A stretch of 7,524 nt of DNA from Candidatus Kuenenia stuttgartensis (GCA_943330835.2 CALQJH020000093.1:1-7524), one strand, 5' to 3'. Positions 1 to 7,086 are shown, counted from the stretch's first letter. Notes: generated by a model not told the origin, from the sequence alone. Made by a program: numbers and translations.

Positions 1-149
1 GCTTGATACTCTTTTAATTCAGCATCTGCCTTTTCTGCTTCAGGCATTGATCCAATTAATTCATCCGTACTTACATATCCGATTTTTTGTTGTGCAGAAG
101 CGCCGAAAACAATTAAAGTCATTGCAGCTGCTACGATTAGTTTTTTCAT
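1..149 (-). CDS. OmpH/Skp-family periplasmic chaperone, N-terminal part (second copy)
   Basis: This gene starts with ATG at 149 and runs off the left edge, so only 49 residues are visible. It opens with a signal peptide (MKKLIVAAAMTLIVFGASA, likely cut after Ala19), followed by QQKIGYVSTDELIGSMPEAEKA. The pattern 'IGYV.T.ELI..MPE' after the signal matches the first strand and start of the helical arm in OmpH/Skp proteins, which hold unfolded outer-membrane proteins in the periplasm and hand them to BamA. It lies 70 bp after the stop of another ompH gene, with no terminator between, and is probably the last known gene of the uppS-bamA-ompH-ompH operon. The leader is A-rich (GATAATAAAAAAGAAAAACA) without a Shine-Dalgarno sequence, as usual in Bacteroidota. 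The family call rests on 49 residues and on position; the coiled-coil arm is outside the window. Confidence 0.85.
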   Translation of the reverse strand, partial: MKKLIVAAAMTLIVFGASAQQKIGYVSTDELIGSMPEAEKADAELKEYQ

Positions 150-219
150 TTGTTTTTCTTTTTTATTATCTATTTTATTTGCTGATTAAAAATTATTTTT
201 TGTATCCTTTGGTATCAAA

Positions 220-732
220 CTATTTAATGCCCATATTCTTCAACACTTCTTCACTTTTATCCAATTTTGGGTCGGCAAATATAACTGTAATTCCTTCGCT
301 TTTATCCAAAATAAAGTCATATTGCTTTTCAATAGCTAATTTTTGTACGCCATTGTACACTTTATCCTGTATTGGTTTGATTAATTCCTGGCGTTTTTTA
401 AACAAATCGCCTTCATAACCAAAACGTTTTTTTTGCAGATCGCGTAATTCTTTTTCTTTATTAAAAATTTCGTCTTCTCTTTTTTTCTTTAGATTATCGG
501 GAAGCATAATTTGCTCCGCTTCAAAATCTTTATTCATTTTACCCAAAGCCGTTTGTTTTTGATCAATCTCCTGTTGCCACAAAATACTGAACTGATCCAA
601 TTTAGTTTGTGCCTCTATATATTCAGGAATTTTTCCAAGAATATATTTGGAGTCAATGACTGCATAACGCTGGGCAATTGTAGTAAAAGAAAATAAAATA
701 AAAGATAATATGGCGATTGTTATTTTCTTCAT
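220..732 (-). CDS. OmpH/Skp-family periplasmic chaperone (first copy)
   Basis: This 170-residue protein belongs to the OmpH/Skp family, trimeric 'jellyfish' chaperones that carry unfolded outer-membrane proteins across the periplasm. The sequence shows a signal peptide (residues 1 to about 20, ending FTTIA), then the short beta segment RYAVIDSKYIL at 22-32 and PEY at 36-38. From about 40 to 125 comes a highly charged helical stretch rich in K, E, Q and R, fitting the coiled-coil tentacle. It returns to the body with LIKPIQDKVYNGVQKLA (117-133) and ends in YDFILDKSEGITVIFADPKLD and a VLKNMGIK tail, the pattern of Bacteroidota OmpH. The length is normal for the family. It starts 39 bp after the bamA stop, so it is almost certainly co-transcribed with its client-receiving partner. 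A second ompH gene follows. The duplicate arrangement behind bamA is common in this phylum; which copy does what cannot be told here. Confidence 0.93.
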   Translation of the reverse strand: MKKITIAILSFILFSFTTIAQRYAVIDSKYILGKIPEYIEAQTKLDQFSILWQQEIDQKQTALGKMNKDFEAEQIMLPDNLKKKREDEIFNKEKELRDLQKKRFGYEGDLFKKRQELIKPIQDKVYNGVQKLAIEKQYDFILDKSEGITVIFADPKLDKSEEVLKNMGIK

Positions 733-771
733 GATGTAATTTTTATAGTTTTAAAAAAGTCAGACTACACT

Positions 772-3495
772 TTATTCAGCTTCCTGACCCAGCATAAACG
801 TAAACTTCGCTGCTCCTTTAATTCCAGTTGATTGATCATAACGATCAAGACCAATTCCATAATCAAACCCAAGTAATCCAAACATAGGAAGGAAGAAGCG
901 CATTCCAACTCCTACCGATCTGCGTAGTTTAAACGGATTGAATTCTTTTAAAGAATACCAGCCATTTGCTGCTTCAAAAAACGCTAACCCATAAATAGTG
1001 CTACTCGCACTTGTACTGAATGGGTAACGCAATTCCAGCGTGTACTTATTAAACAAGGTGAAATACTGTGATGGAGTAACTCCATCAGGATTAATTTTTG
1101 GATTTGAACTGCTGTAAATAGGATAACCTCTATGGGCAATAATATCATAACCCAACAAGGCTTGTGTATTACTTAATCCTGCATCTCCAACTTGAAAACG
1201 CTCAAATGGAGAGACTTCAAGATTGGTATTATATCTGCCTATATAACCATATTTTGCGGCTGCCTTCAAAATAAATTGTTTGTTTTTTTCAGCGCCACGT
1301 GCCCTTCCGATTGGAGTATACCATTCACCGGCAAAACGCCATTTGTGAAATTCAGGTAAGGCATATTTATTACTAACAGAAGGGGTAATACCAAGTGTTG
1401 AGTAAGGCAGGGTAAATTGTCCACTCAAAGAAAAATTAGAACCGCTTGTTGGAAATATAGGATTGGGTCCGGCAGAGTTACGAAGCAAGGTAATTTTCAG
1501 ACTGATGTTATTAGAATTACCATTTGTTATACCGCTGAATATTTGTCCGTAATTTCTCAGTTTATACTGTTGGAAATTTAAAGAATAAATCAAATTGAAA
1601 TAATCATCAGGCCATTTTAATCGTTTACCCAAAGAAAGTCCAAAACCAATAGTCTTTACATAAGAAGTATCTCCGCATGATTTACAATAACTACCAAATC
1701 TATCTACTGCATTTGAATATTTTGTATTGAAATAGCTAATAGAAAAGGAGTTTCTTTTTTTACCACCTAACCAAGGTTCTGTAAAAGAAAAATTATAAGA
1801 CCGATAGGCTCTTCCATTCGATTGCACTCTTAAGCTCAGATGCTGGCCATCTCCGGAAGGAAGCGGATCCCAGGTTGATTTTTTGGTAATATTTTTTATG
1901 GAAAAATTATTGAAGGTTATACCTAATGTTCCGGTTAATCCGATGCCTCCGCCAAATCCTGCAGACAATTCCAATTGATCAGATGATTTCTCTTCTACTT
2001 CCCAATTGATATCAACAGTACCAGTATCGGCATTCGGAACTACATTGGGATTTATTTTTTCAGGATTAAAGAAACCAAGCTGAGACAATTCACGTTGGGT
2101 ACGAATAATATCAGCGCGACTGAACTTCTGTCCAGGTAACGTACGCATTTCTCTCAACGCAACGTAATCCTTTGTTTTGTCGTTACCCGATACCGTTATC
2201 TTCCCATAAGTAGCCTGAGGGCCTTCAGCCATTCTGATTTCAAAATCTATCGTATCATTATAAACGGCTGTTTCTATTGGGTCTAATCTAAAAAACAGGT
2301 ATCCGTCATCCTGGTATAAACTACTGATATCTCCACCTTCCATTGATAATTGTTTGCCTAATCTTTTGTTGAGCAACTCTAAATTATACAAATCTCCTTT
2401 CTCAATACCTAAAAGCATATTTAAAATAGAATCTGAATATTTAGTATTACCTCTCCAGTTAATATTCCCGAAATAATATTTTCTGCCTTCCTTTACTTTG
2501 ATGTCTATATCCAGATTCCCATCTTTATTCATCATCAGTGTATCGGCCAGAATCGTTGCGTCTCTTAGTCCCAGTGCATTCAAGTAGGCTAGTACTTTAT
2601 CTTTATCATCGGCATATTTTGTCTCATTAAACTTAGAACCGCTGAATTTTATTCTAAAATAAGGATCAATGAGTTCACCGGTTTTAGTTGGATATAAGAA
2701 CCCTTTTTCCTTCATATATTTTTGAAAAGTATAGCCTTTAGAAGAATCTCCATAAGGCCTGAAAGGTGTATTAGGGTAAAGGTTAAATCTTGACATTTCC
2801 TTTGTACCCTTCATTTGTTTTTTCAGTTTCGCATCGTCTGCATTTTCGTTCCCACTGAAATTAATAGAATTAATTTTTACTTTATGTCCTTTGTCAATAT
2901 AAAAAGTAAGTGACACGCTATTGGCTATTCCGGATATTTCAGCCTCTTCCAGCTTAATAGTAACATTTCTGTATCCTTTATCATAGTAGAATTTCTTGAT
3001 GGCTTCAACCGCACTTAATTTCATGTTTTCTGAAAGAACCCTATCTTTGGTCAGTCCGATTTTTGACTCAAGATCATCCTTCTCTCCTTTCTTAATTCCA
3101 ATGAATTTAAAATCAATTAACCTGGCTCTTTCCACAATTTCGATATCTAAATAAATATCAGCATCTGCTAGTCTGCTGATAGTGATATCAGCTTTTGAAA
3201 CAAGGTTTTGCTTCCATAATTTGGAAATAGCTTTTGAAAAAACATCAGATCCTGGAAGTTGAATTTTATCTCCAACGGCAAGGCCAGAAATTGAAGTAAT
3301 TAAAGCAGGATCGAATGATTTTGTACCTGTAATAGTAATACCCGCTATAGTATATGTTTTAGGGTATTTCGAGTTAAATATTTCTTGTAAAGCAGGATTT
3401 ACAGATACAGGCAAGGTATCATTTTGTGCTTTTGACTGAAAAGCTAACAAACAAAACAGCGCTGTAAAAAAATAATTGTTGTAAATCCTGTGCAT
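772..3495 (-). CDS. bamA: BamA, outer-membrane protein assembly factor (Omp85 family)
   Basis: BamA inserts and folds beta-barrel proteins in the outer membrane. I start it at ATG 3495 (907 residues); an in-frame TTG directly upstream adds one residue and is less likely. A signal peptide covers residues 1-24 (ends SKAQ). Five POTRA domains follow at roughly 47-122, 125-203, 205-338, 340-425 and 427-503; the third is enlarged by an insert around 230-300, which I recall as usual for Bacteroidota BamA. The C-terminal barrel spans about 505-907. It has the conserved FTEPWLGG (571-578), a FPTSG segment (681-685) typical of Omp85 barrels, and HRGY (788-791) as the probable equivalent of the VRGF lid motif in loop 6. 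A CxxC pair (Cys604, Cys607) lies in a predicted surface loop. The last strand ends FTFMLGQEAE, so the terminal aromatic is followed by a short polar tail. It sits between uppS and two ompH genes, the standard neighbours. Confidence 0.95.
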   Translation of the reverse strand: MHRIYNNYFFTALFCLLAFQSKAQNDTLPVSVNPALQEIFNSKYPKTYTIAGITITGTKSFDPALITSISGLAVGDKIQLPGSDVFSKAISKLWKQNLVSKADITISRLADADIYLDIEIVERARLIDFKFIGIKKGEKDDLESKIGLTKDRVLSENMKLSAVEAIKKFYYDKGYRNVTIKLEEAEISGIANSVSLTFYIDKGHKVKINSINFSGNENADDAKLKKQMKGTKEMSRFNLYPNTPFRPYGDSSKGYTFQKYMKEKGFLYPTKTGELIDPYFRIKFSGSKFNETKYADDKDKVLAYLNALGLRDATILADTLMMNKDGNLDIDIKVKEGRKYYFGNINWRGNTKYSDSILNMLLGIEKGDLYNLELLNKRLGKQLSMEGGDISSLYQDDGYLFFRLDPIETAVYNDTIDFEIRMAEGPQATYGKITVSGNDKTKDYVALREMRTLPGQKFSRADIIRTQRELSQLGFFNPEKINPNVVPNADTGTVDINWEVEEKSSDQLELSAGFGGGIGLTGTLGITFNNFSIKNITKKSTWDPLPSGDGQHLSLRVQSNGRAYRSYNFSFTEPWLGGKKRNSFSISYFNTKYSNAVDRFGSYCKSCGDTSYVKTIGFGLSLGKRLKWPDDYFNLIYSLNFQQYKLRNYGQIFSGITNGNSNNISLKITLLRNSAGPNPIFPTSGSNFSLSGQFTLPYSTLGITPSVSNKYALPEFHKWRFAGEWYTPIGRARGAEKNKQFILKAAAKYGYIGRYNTNLEVSPFERFQVGDAGLSNTQALLGYDIIAHRGYPIYSSSNPKINPDGVTPSQYFTLFNKYTLELRYPFSTSASSTIYGLAFFEAANGWYSLKEFNPFKLRRSVGVGMRFFLPMFGLLGFDYGIGLDRYDQSTGIKGAAKFTFMLGQEAE

Positions 3496-3569
3496 CAATT
3501 TTATTTTATGTGGGGCAATATTAAACCCGTTTATGAAAACTATTTGTTAAATAAAAAATTTATGGGTTT

Positions 3570-4331
3570 TTAATTCGGAATAATCTGATCATTTTTCAGC
3601 TGGTCTCCTGTTTTACCGAACCGCCTTTCTCTTTGCTGGTAATTTATTAAAGCTTCATAAAGGTTTTCTCTTCTGAAATCTGGCCAGAGCACTTCTGTAA
3701 AATACAATTCAGTGTAAGCTAACTGGTACAATAAAAAATTACTGATGCGATATTCGCCACTTGTTCGAATCATCAATTCAGGATCTGGAAACAGGCTGGT
3801 GGTCAGGTAATCTTTGAAGGTATCTTGTGTGATATTTTCAACTGATAATTTACCCTTCAAAACATCAGCAGCGATTGACTGCGTGGCATTGACAATTTCC
3901 CATCTGCTACTGTAACTCAATGCCATGATCAAATTTAATCCGGTATTATGAGCGGTTTCATGTATAGCTTCCGACAATTCTCTTTGCGCATTTTCAGGCA
4001 ACATCTTAATGGCGCCAATAACATGCAGCCTGATATTGTTTTTATTTAAAGTTGGAACTTCTTTACGAATAGTATCAACCAATAACTCCATCAAGCCAAT
4101 AACTTCATATTCCGGCCTGTCCCAGTTTTCGGTACTAAAAGCGTATAACGTAAGATTTTTTATACCTAATGCTGCGGCTCCTTCAACAATATCCCTAACA
4201 CTTTCAACGCCATGCAGGTGTCCGAAAAGTCGATCTTTTCCTTGTTCCTTTGCCCATCTGCCATTGCCATCCATTATAATAGCTACATGGCTGGGTAATT
4301 TTTCGATATTTACAATTTCCTTTAAACTCAT
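3570..4331 (-). CDS. uppS: Isoprenyl transferase (undecaprenyl diphosphate synthase)
   Basis: UppS is a cytosolic or membrane-associated cis-prenyltransferase that extends farnesyl diphosphate with isopentenyl diphosphate to make undecaprenyl diphosphate, the lipid carrier for peptidoglycan and O-antigen building blocks. The 253-residue sequence has the hallmark HVAIIMDGNGRWAK (15-28), with Asp21 as the catalytic Mg2+-binding aspartate and Asn23, Arg25 and Trp26 beside it. It also has GHLHG (37-41), FSTENW (65-70), RWE (143-145) and the diphosphate-binding IRTSGEYRISNF (188-199), ending in LWPDF (215-219). All expected key residues are present and the length is normal. It is the first gene of the operon uppS-bamA-ompH-ompH (74 bp to bamA), preceded by its own promoter and insulated from the upstream barrel gene by a terminator. 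Start is ATG at 4331, placing MSLKEIVN ahead of the core as usual. Confidence 0.97.
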   Translation of the reverse strand: MSLKEIVNIEKLPSHVAIIMDGNGRWAKEQGKDRLFGHLHGVESVRDIVEGAAALGIKNLTLYAFSTENWDRPEYEVIGLMELLVDTIRKEVPTLNKNNIRLHVIGAIKMLPENAQRELSEAIHETAHNTGLNLIMALSYSSRWEIVNATQSIAADVLKGKLSVENITQDTFKDYLTTSLFPDPELMIRTSGEYRISNFLLYQLAYTELYFTEVLWPDFRRENLYEALINYQQRERRFGKTGDQLKNDQIIPN

Positions 4332-4364
4332 GGAATAATGCGATAAATGTCCCTTTTAGGTTCG

Positions 4365-4397
4365 CAAAAGTAACGAAAATTGGGCTAAACCTTTCAA
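4365..4397 (-). promoter_or_regulatory. Probable promoter of the uppS-bamA-ompH operon
   Basis: Read on the minus strand, a TACTTTTG box (4372 to 4365) matches the Bacteroidota -7 consensus TAnnTTTG exactly. A TTG (4397 to 4395) lies 22 bases upstream, within the accepted 17-23 base spacing for the -33 element. Transcription would begin about 30 bases before the uppS ATG. It lies downstream of the terminator at 4451-4477, which fits its role as the start of a separate unit. The consensus is established for the phylum; activity here is inferred. Confidence 0.6.
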
Positions 4398-4450
4398 ATC
4401 AATCAGATCAATTGAATTATTCTGAAGAAAAATGAATGCGGCTGTAAAAG

Positions 4451-4477
4451 AAAAAACCGCAATGGTCAAATTGCGGT
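4451..4477 (-). terminator. Intrinsic terminator after the DUF6089 gene
   Basis: On the minus strand an 8-bp perfect stem ACCGCAAT/ATTGCGGT (4477-4470 with 4463-4456) closes a 6-base loop and runs straight into six T residues (4456-4451), followed by CTTTT. It starts 27 bases past the stop codon at 4505. This is a textbook Rho-independent terminator. On the plus strand the tail is not T-rich, so it works mainly in the minus direction. Confidence 0.87.
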
Positions 4478-4504
4478 CATTATTATAAAAAATATGGTGT
4501 TTGA

Positions 4505-5365
4505 TTAATTTGCAGTTGGACATCGATAAGTACCGATATTAATAGATATCCCTATTTCACCGATTACATACTGGTCTTTTTGTTTGCTCCATCCTCTTTG
4601 TCTGCCTTCAACACTTCCCAGCATATTATTGGGATCAATTTCATAAGATCTGTCTTGTAAAAGATTTGCAATAGAAGGATCTCCGTTGGCATCATTTGGA
4701 AACAAACTTCTTGGTGCATAGGTAGTACTGACATCATCAAGATAATCAGTAGTTGTAAAGCGCTGGGCTACTTCTACGATTAAATTTATTTTTGGCGTTA
4801 CACTATACTTTATTCCTACCCCAAATGGAATACAAATAGCCATGGTACTATATTCCGATCTTCCCAGGTATCCTGCAGTTTGGCCTTCTGTACCAAGCGG
4901 ACGTAAATAAACTTTAGTACCATCATAATACGCATAAGGATCGTAGCTAAAAACACCCAAGCCAAGGGTTACATATGGCGTAAACCCATGGTTAAGATCA
5001 TTTGGATCATACCTGAAGAAGTTAAAATCACCTTGAACGGCAAATTCAAAAATATCAGTATTGAAGCTTAAGTTTCTTGTTTTTTGATAATCATTCTTGC
5101 TGTAAATATCGCTGTAACCAAGCTGTGCATAATGAGCGGATACTCTCAATCCAATGTAATTACCAAATTGTTTGCGAAAAAATGCCCCCACAGCAGGCTT
5201 CGGCCTGTTTAAGCCGCTTCTTGTATTTAAATCACCGAAATAATGGGCGCTTCCAAGAGTAACACCGAATTCTCCTTGTTGGAGATACGCGTTAGTCTGA
5301 GCACTTAGATTGATTGAAGCAATCAATAAAAAGACAAATAGAAGTTTAAAGCGATTCACGGTCAA
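4505..5365 (-). CDS. DUF6089-family outer-membrane beta-barrel protein
   Basis: This is a probable small outer-membrane beta-barrel of the DUF6089 family, found in Bacteroidota and without a known molecular function. The 286 residues begin with a signal peptide (about 1-23, ends INLSAQ), then EFGVTLGSAHYFGDLN (32-47), the opening motif I associate with this family. Repeated amphipathic strands follow, with FEFAVQGDFNFF (106-117), FTPYVTLGLGVF (128-139), TEGQ (159-162), IPFGVGIKY (179-187) and TDYLDDVSTTY (206-216). The last strand YVIGEIGISINIG (266-278) is followed by a short tail with Cys282. No ATG is available: an in-frame TAA lies 9 bases upstream of TTG 5365, and the only other start ahead of the signal peptide is GTG 5359 (MNRFKLL, 284 residues). 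I keep TTG because an A-rich leader precedes it, but GTG is nearly as likely. The gene has its own promoter and terminator and so appears monocistronic, although it sits next to uppS-bamA. Confidence 0.88.
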   Translation of the reverse strand: MTVNRFKLLFVFLLIASINLSAQTNAYLQQGEFGVTLGSAHYFGDLNTRSGLNRPKPAVGAFFRKQFGNYIGLRVSAHYAQLGYSDIYSKNDYQKTRNLSFNTDIFEFAVQGDFNFFRYDPNDLNHGFTPYVTLGLGVFSYDPYAYYDGTKVYLRPLGTEGQTAGYLGRSEYSTMAICIPFGVGIKYSVTPKINLIVEVAQRFTTTDYLDDVSTTYAPRSLFPNDANGDPSIANLLQDRSYEIDPNNMLGSVEGRQRGWSKQKDQYVIGEIGISINIGTYRCPTAN

Positions 5366-5392
5366 ATATTTTTACTATTAAATAAAGTGCGA

Positions 5393-5421
5393 CAAAGATA
5401 AGAGAACCTTTTTACTTTCAA
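5393..5421 (-). promoter_or_regulatory. Probable promoter of the DUF6089 gene
   Basis: On the minus strand TTG (5421 to 5419), an 18-base spacer and TATCTTTG (5400 to 5393) form an essentially perfect Bacteroidota promoter (TTG, 17-23 bases, TAnnTTTG). The predicted transcript start is about 20-28 bases ahead of the TTG/GTG start codons, a sensible leader length that also supports a start in that area. It lies in the 128-bp gap after gldH. Confidence 0.68.
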
Positions 5422-5493
5422 TTTTAGCAATCAAAATAATAATATGTTTTGTTTCGACGGATAAATTATCTCGAAAACATTTACTCCTCATGG

Positions 5494-5979
5494 TTATTTT
5501 GCTTTTTCAATCCTGATTCCGGCGCTCATGACATGATCCAAAGGATTGTCACGCATAATATTTGCGAGGGAGTATTTATATACACCGGGCTTATTAAATT
5601 GTTTGGGATATTTGGTCAGCGGTTTTCTCACTTCAAAAATATCTCCCATTCCTGAGCCATACCATCCATTTGCATCATCACCTAAAGCTAGATTGATTTT
5701 TTGAAAATTCATCGTATCTCCGGGCATTTGTAAACCAAGTTGTAGCCAGATATTATTGTATTTATACGCATCTGTATGCCTGATTACTATAGAAATTTTA
5801 TAAAATGAACTGGTGTCTTTAATTTCAAAGGAACCCGTACACAAGAAATTACTATCCCATTTTTGATCTGGGATACTCGTATGTTTCTCAAACACATCAA
5901 TTTGATCGCAGCTAAAAAGAAAGCAGGCTAAGGTGAAAGAAATAAAAAATCTGATTGGCTTTACTAAATCGTACTTCAT
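5494..5979 (-). CDS. gldH: GldH, gliding motility / type IX secretion lipoprotein
   Basis: GldH is a lipoprotein needed for gliding motility in Flavobacterium johnsoniae, where gld mutants are also linked to type IX secretion defects; its exact biochemical role is not settled. The 161-residue product has a short basic and hydrophobic leader and a lipobox LFSC with Cys24 as the lipidated residue, followed by Asp25. The mature part follows the GldH pattern: W41, the FEIKDTSSFYKISIVIRHTD stretch (51-70) with YKYNNIWLQL (72-81), then LGDDANGWYGSGMGDIFEVR (99-118), GVYKYSLANIMRDNPLD (132-148) and a final GIRIEK (154-159). The length matches the family. It begins 21 bp after the yicC stop, so the two are probably co-transcribed. 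Presence of gldH does not prove the organism glides, since many non-gliding Bacteroidota keep it for secretion. A second cysteine (Cys19) lies in the leader but has a poorer lipobox. Confidence 0.88.
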   Translation of the reverse strand: MKYDLVKPIRFFISFTLACFLFSCDQIDVFEKHTSIPDQKWDSNFLCTGSFEIKDTSSFYKISIVIRHTDAYKYNNIWLQLGLQMPGDTMNFQKINLALGDDANGWYGSGMGDIFEVRKPLTKYPKQFNKPGVYKYSLANIMRDNPLDHVMSAGIRIEKAK

Positions 5980-6000
5980 GATAGACTATTACTAAATTAA

Positions 6001-6876
6001 TTAAAGCACATTTAAAATCTGTTCTTTTGCTTTTTCCAATTCATCTTTCATTACTACCACACATTTTTGAATATCCACATCATATGCTTTACTTCCGGTA
6101 GTATTGATTTCTCTTCCTATTTCCTGTAGTAAAAAAGATAATTTTTTCCCTTTACTTACCGAATCATTTTGAATGATATCGGAAAAATATTCACAATGCT
6201 GGCGCAATCGAATCTGTTCTTCATGGATATCAATTTTTTCCATGTAATAAATAAGTTCCTGTTCCATTCTGTTGTTGTCAATATTTTCTTTTCCAACGTT
6301 ATTGGCAAGTAATTTATTGATTTCCTCTTTTATCCTGACTTTTCGATTGGGTTCAAAAACAATAATCGCCTCTTCTTGTTCCTTTATTTTGGAGATTCTG
6401 TTGTTTAAATCTTTTTCCAGACTTTTCCCTTCTTCGATTCTGTGATTGTTCAATTCAGAAATTGCGCTGATCAGTACTTTATTAAATTCTTTAAAATCAT
6501 CTTCATTGATGATTTCATTACTCGGACTTACCACTTCAGGAAGCCTTAATATGGAGCTTAAAACATTGTTGGTATCTATATTTAATTCCTTTCCTAGTTG
6601 TTCTAGTTGAATATAATAGGATTTTATCAATTCGGTATTGATGATTACAGGCTTAGATGTGCCATTCTGTTTGATGGTGATATAACAATCGACTGATCCT
6701 CTTACCAGATTATCCTGAATGGTATTGCGAATGTCAAATTCAAATGGTTTTAGCAATGGCGGAAGCTTTAATTGCAATTCAAATTGTTTGCCATTCAATG
6801 CTTTTATTTCTACCAGATAAGTTTTGTCACCTACGGTTTGCTCTGCTCTTCCAAATCCTGTCATTGATTTTAACAT
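6001..6876 (-). CDS. yicC: YicC family protein (endoribonuclease-type)
   Basis: YicC proteins are widespread cytosolic proteins; E. coli YicC has been described as a ribonuclease that takes part in small-RNA turnover. I start the gene at ATG 6876, because the conserved N-terminus is M-[IL]-[KR]-SMT-[GA]-[FY], here MLKSMTGFGRAE. A TTG 21 bases upstream (6897) would add MQQNNTC, which does not belong to the family. In the 291 residues the YicC_N domain covers about 1-155, with IKALNGKQFE (24-33), RGSVD (59-63) and RIEEGKSLEKDL (146-157). A charged helical stretch follows (about 157-215), then the C-terminal DUF1732 region with DIHEEQIRLRQH (216-227), GKKLSFLLQEIGREINTTGSKA (243-264) and VVVMKDELEKAKEQILNVL at the end. 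All expected motifs are intact. It is the first gene of a probable yicC-gldH unit. A functional link between the two is not evident. Confidence 0.93.
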   Translation of the reverse strand: MLKSMTGFGRAEQTVGDKTYLVEIKALNGKQFELQLKLPPLLKPFEFDIRNTIQDNLVRGSVDCYITIKQNGTSKPVIINTELIKSYYIQLEQLGKELNIDTNNVLSSILRLPEVVSPSNEIINEDDFKEFNKVLISAISELNNHRIEEGKSLEKDLNNRISKIKEQEEAIIVFEPNRKVRIKEEINKLLANNVGKENIDNNRMEQELIYYMEKIDIHEEQIRLRQHCEYFSDIIQNDSVSKGKKLSFLLQEIGREINTTGSKAYDVDIQKCVVVMKDELEKAKEQILNVL

Positions 6877-6956
6877 ACAAGTATTATTTTGTTGCAAGGT
6901 AATCGTTTATTCTTTTGTTTTTAAACGCTGATGAATTTTTAAATCTTAATGCAGAC

Positions 6957-6984
6957 CAAGATTATTTACATGAAAAAAGCCCAA
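6957..6984 (-). promoter_or_regulatory. Weak candidate promoter for yicC-gldH
   Basis: On the minus strand TTG (6984 to 6982), 17 bases and TAATCTTG (6964 to 6957) resemble TTG...TAnnTTTG with one mismatch in the -7 box. It would give a leader of roughly 75 bases before the yicC ATG. The -33 part overlaps the descending arm of the terminator hairpin. No better match lies between this point and the gene. Confidence 0.27.
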
Positions 6985-7003
6985 CATTTTATTGTCAGGC
7001 TTT
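6973..7003 (-). terminator. Orphan intrinsic terminator, minus strand
   Basis: Read as minus-strand RNA, AAAGCCUGACA (7003-6993) pairs along its full 11 bases with UGUUGGGCUUU (6986-6976), including two G-U wobbles, around a 6-base AUAAAA loop. The run continues to six U residues in all (6978-6973). On the plus strand the two wobble positions become A/C mismatches and the tail is poor, so the minus direction is favoured. No minus-strand protein gene lies upstream (7004-7524), so what it terminates is unknown. Confidence 0.68.
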
Positions 7004-7024
7004 AGTATATAGATGGGTTAGTAA

Positions 7025-7046
7025 GTACGGGAACCAAATTCCCTAC
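7025..7046. repeat. Inverted repeat / stem-loop GTA(C)GGGAA...TTCCCTAC
   Basis: The arms GGGAA (7029-7033) and TTCCC (7039-7043) enclose a 5-base loop and are extended by GTA/TAC across a single bulged C (7028). In the minus direction it lies 21 bases upstream of the orphan terminator. It is the only G/C-containing hairpin in the AT-rich stretch between that terminator and the CTGTG/CACAG repeat at 7117-7132. Confidence 0.6.
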
Positions 7047-7057
7047 GCAATATTAAA

Positions 7058-7086
7058 AAATATTTTTCGCTAACAAAAAAATATTT
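7058..7086. repeat. 10-bp perfect inverted repeat of A/T only
   Basis: On the minus strand AAATATTTTT (7086-7077) and AAAAATATTT (7067-7058) are perfect reverse complements separated by TTGTTAGCG. Because each arm is itself nearly palindromic, the element can also be read as an imperfect direct repeat (AAAAATATTT followed by TCG, about 20 bases apart). It could be an RNA hairpin or an easily melted DNA element; in A/T-rich DNA some chance contribution is likely. Confidence 0.5.

Noticed and set aside
47..418. Open reading frame of 123 codons on the plus strand
   Set aside because: It lies antisense across the two ompH genes, has low-complexity F/L/S-rich content, and shows no family pattern. 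It is a shadow of the real genes.
3496..3498. TTG as start of bamA
   Set aside because: It sits directly before an ATG and adds one residue only; ATG at 3495 is the natural choice.
3516..3523. TAATATTG (minus strand) as a promoter for bamA
   Set aside because: It has a mismatch in the -7 consensus and no TTG at a proper distance; bamA is better explained as part of the uppS operon.
3523..3569. AAACCC/GGGTTT inverted repeat between uppS and bamA as a terminator
   Set aside because: The stem is six base pairs with a loop of about 35 bases and no following T run.
4009..4338. Open reading frame of 109 codons on the plus strand
   Set aside because: It is fully antisense to uppS, whose motifs are unmistakable; the plus-strand translation resembles no family.
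6877..6897. TTG start of yicC giving seven extra residues
   Set aside because: The family starts at M-[IL]-[KR]-SMT, which coincides with ATG 6876; the extra MQQNNTC is not part of the family.
7025..7046. The GGGAA...TTCCC hairpin as the T-arm of a tRNA
   Set aside because: No cloverleaf, acceptor stem or anticodon arm can be built around it, and no GTTCRA T-loop is present.
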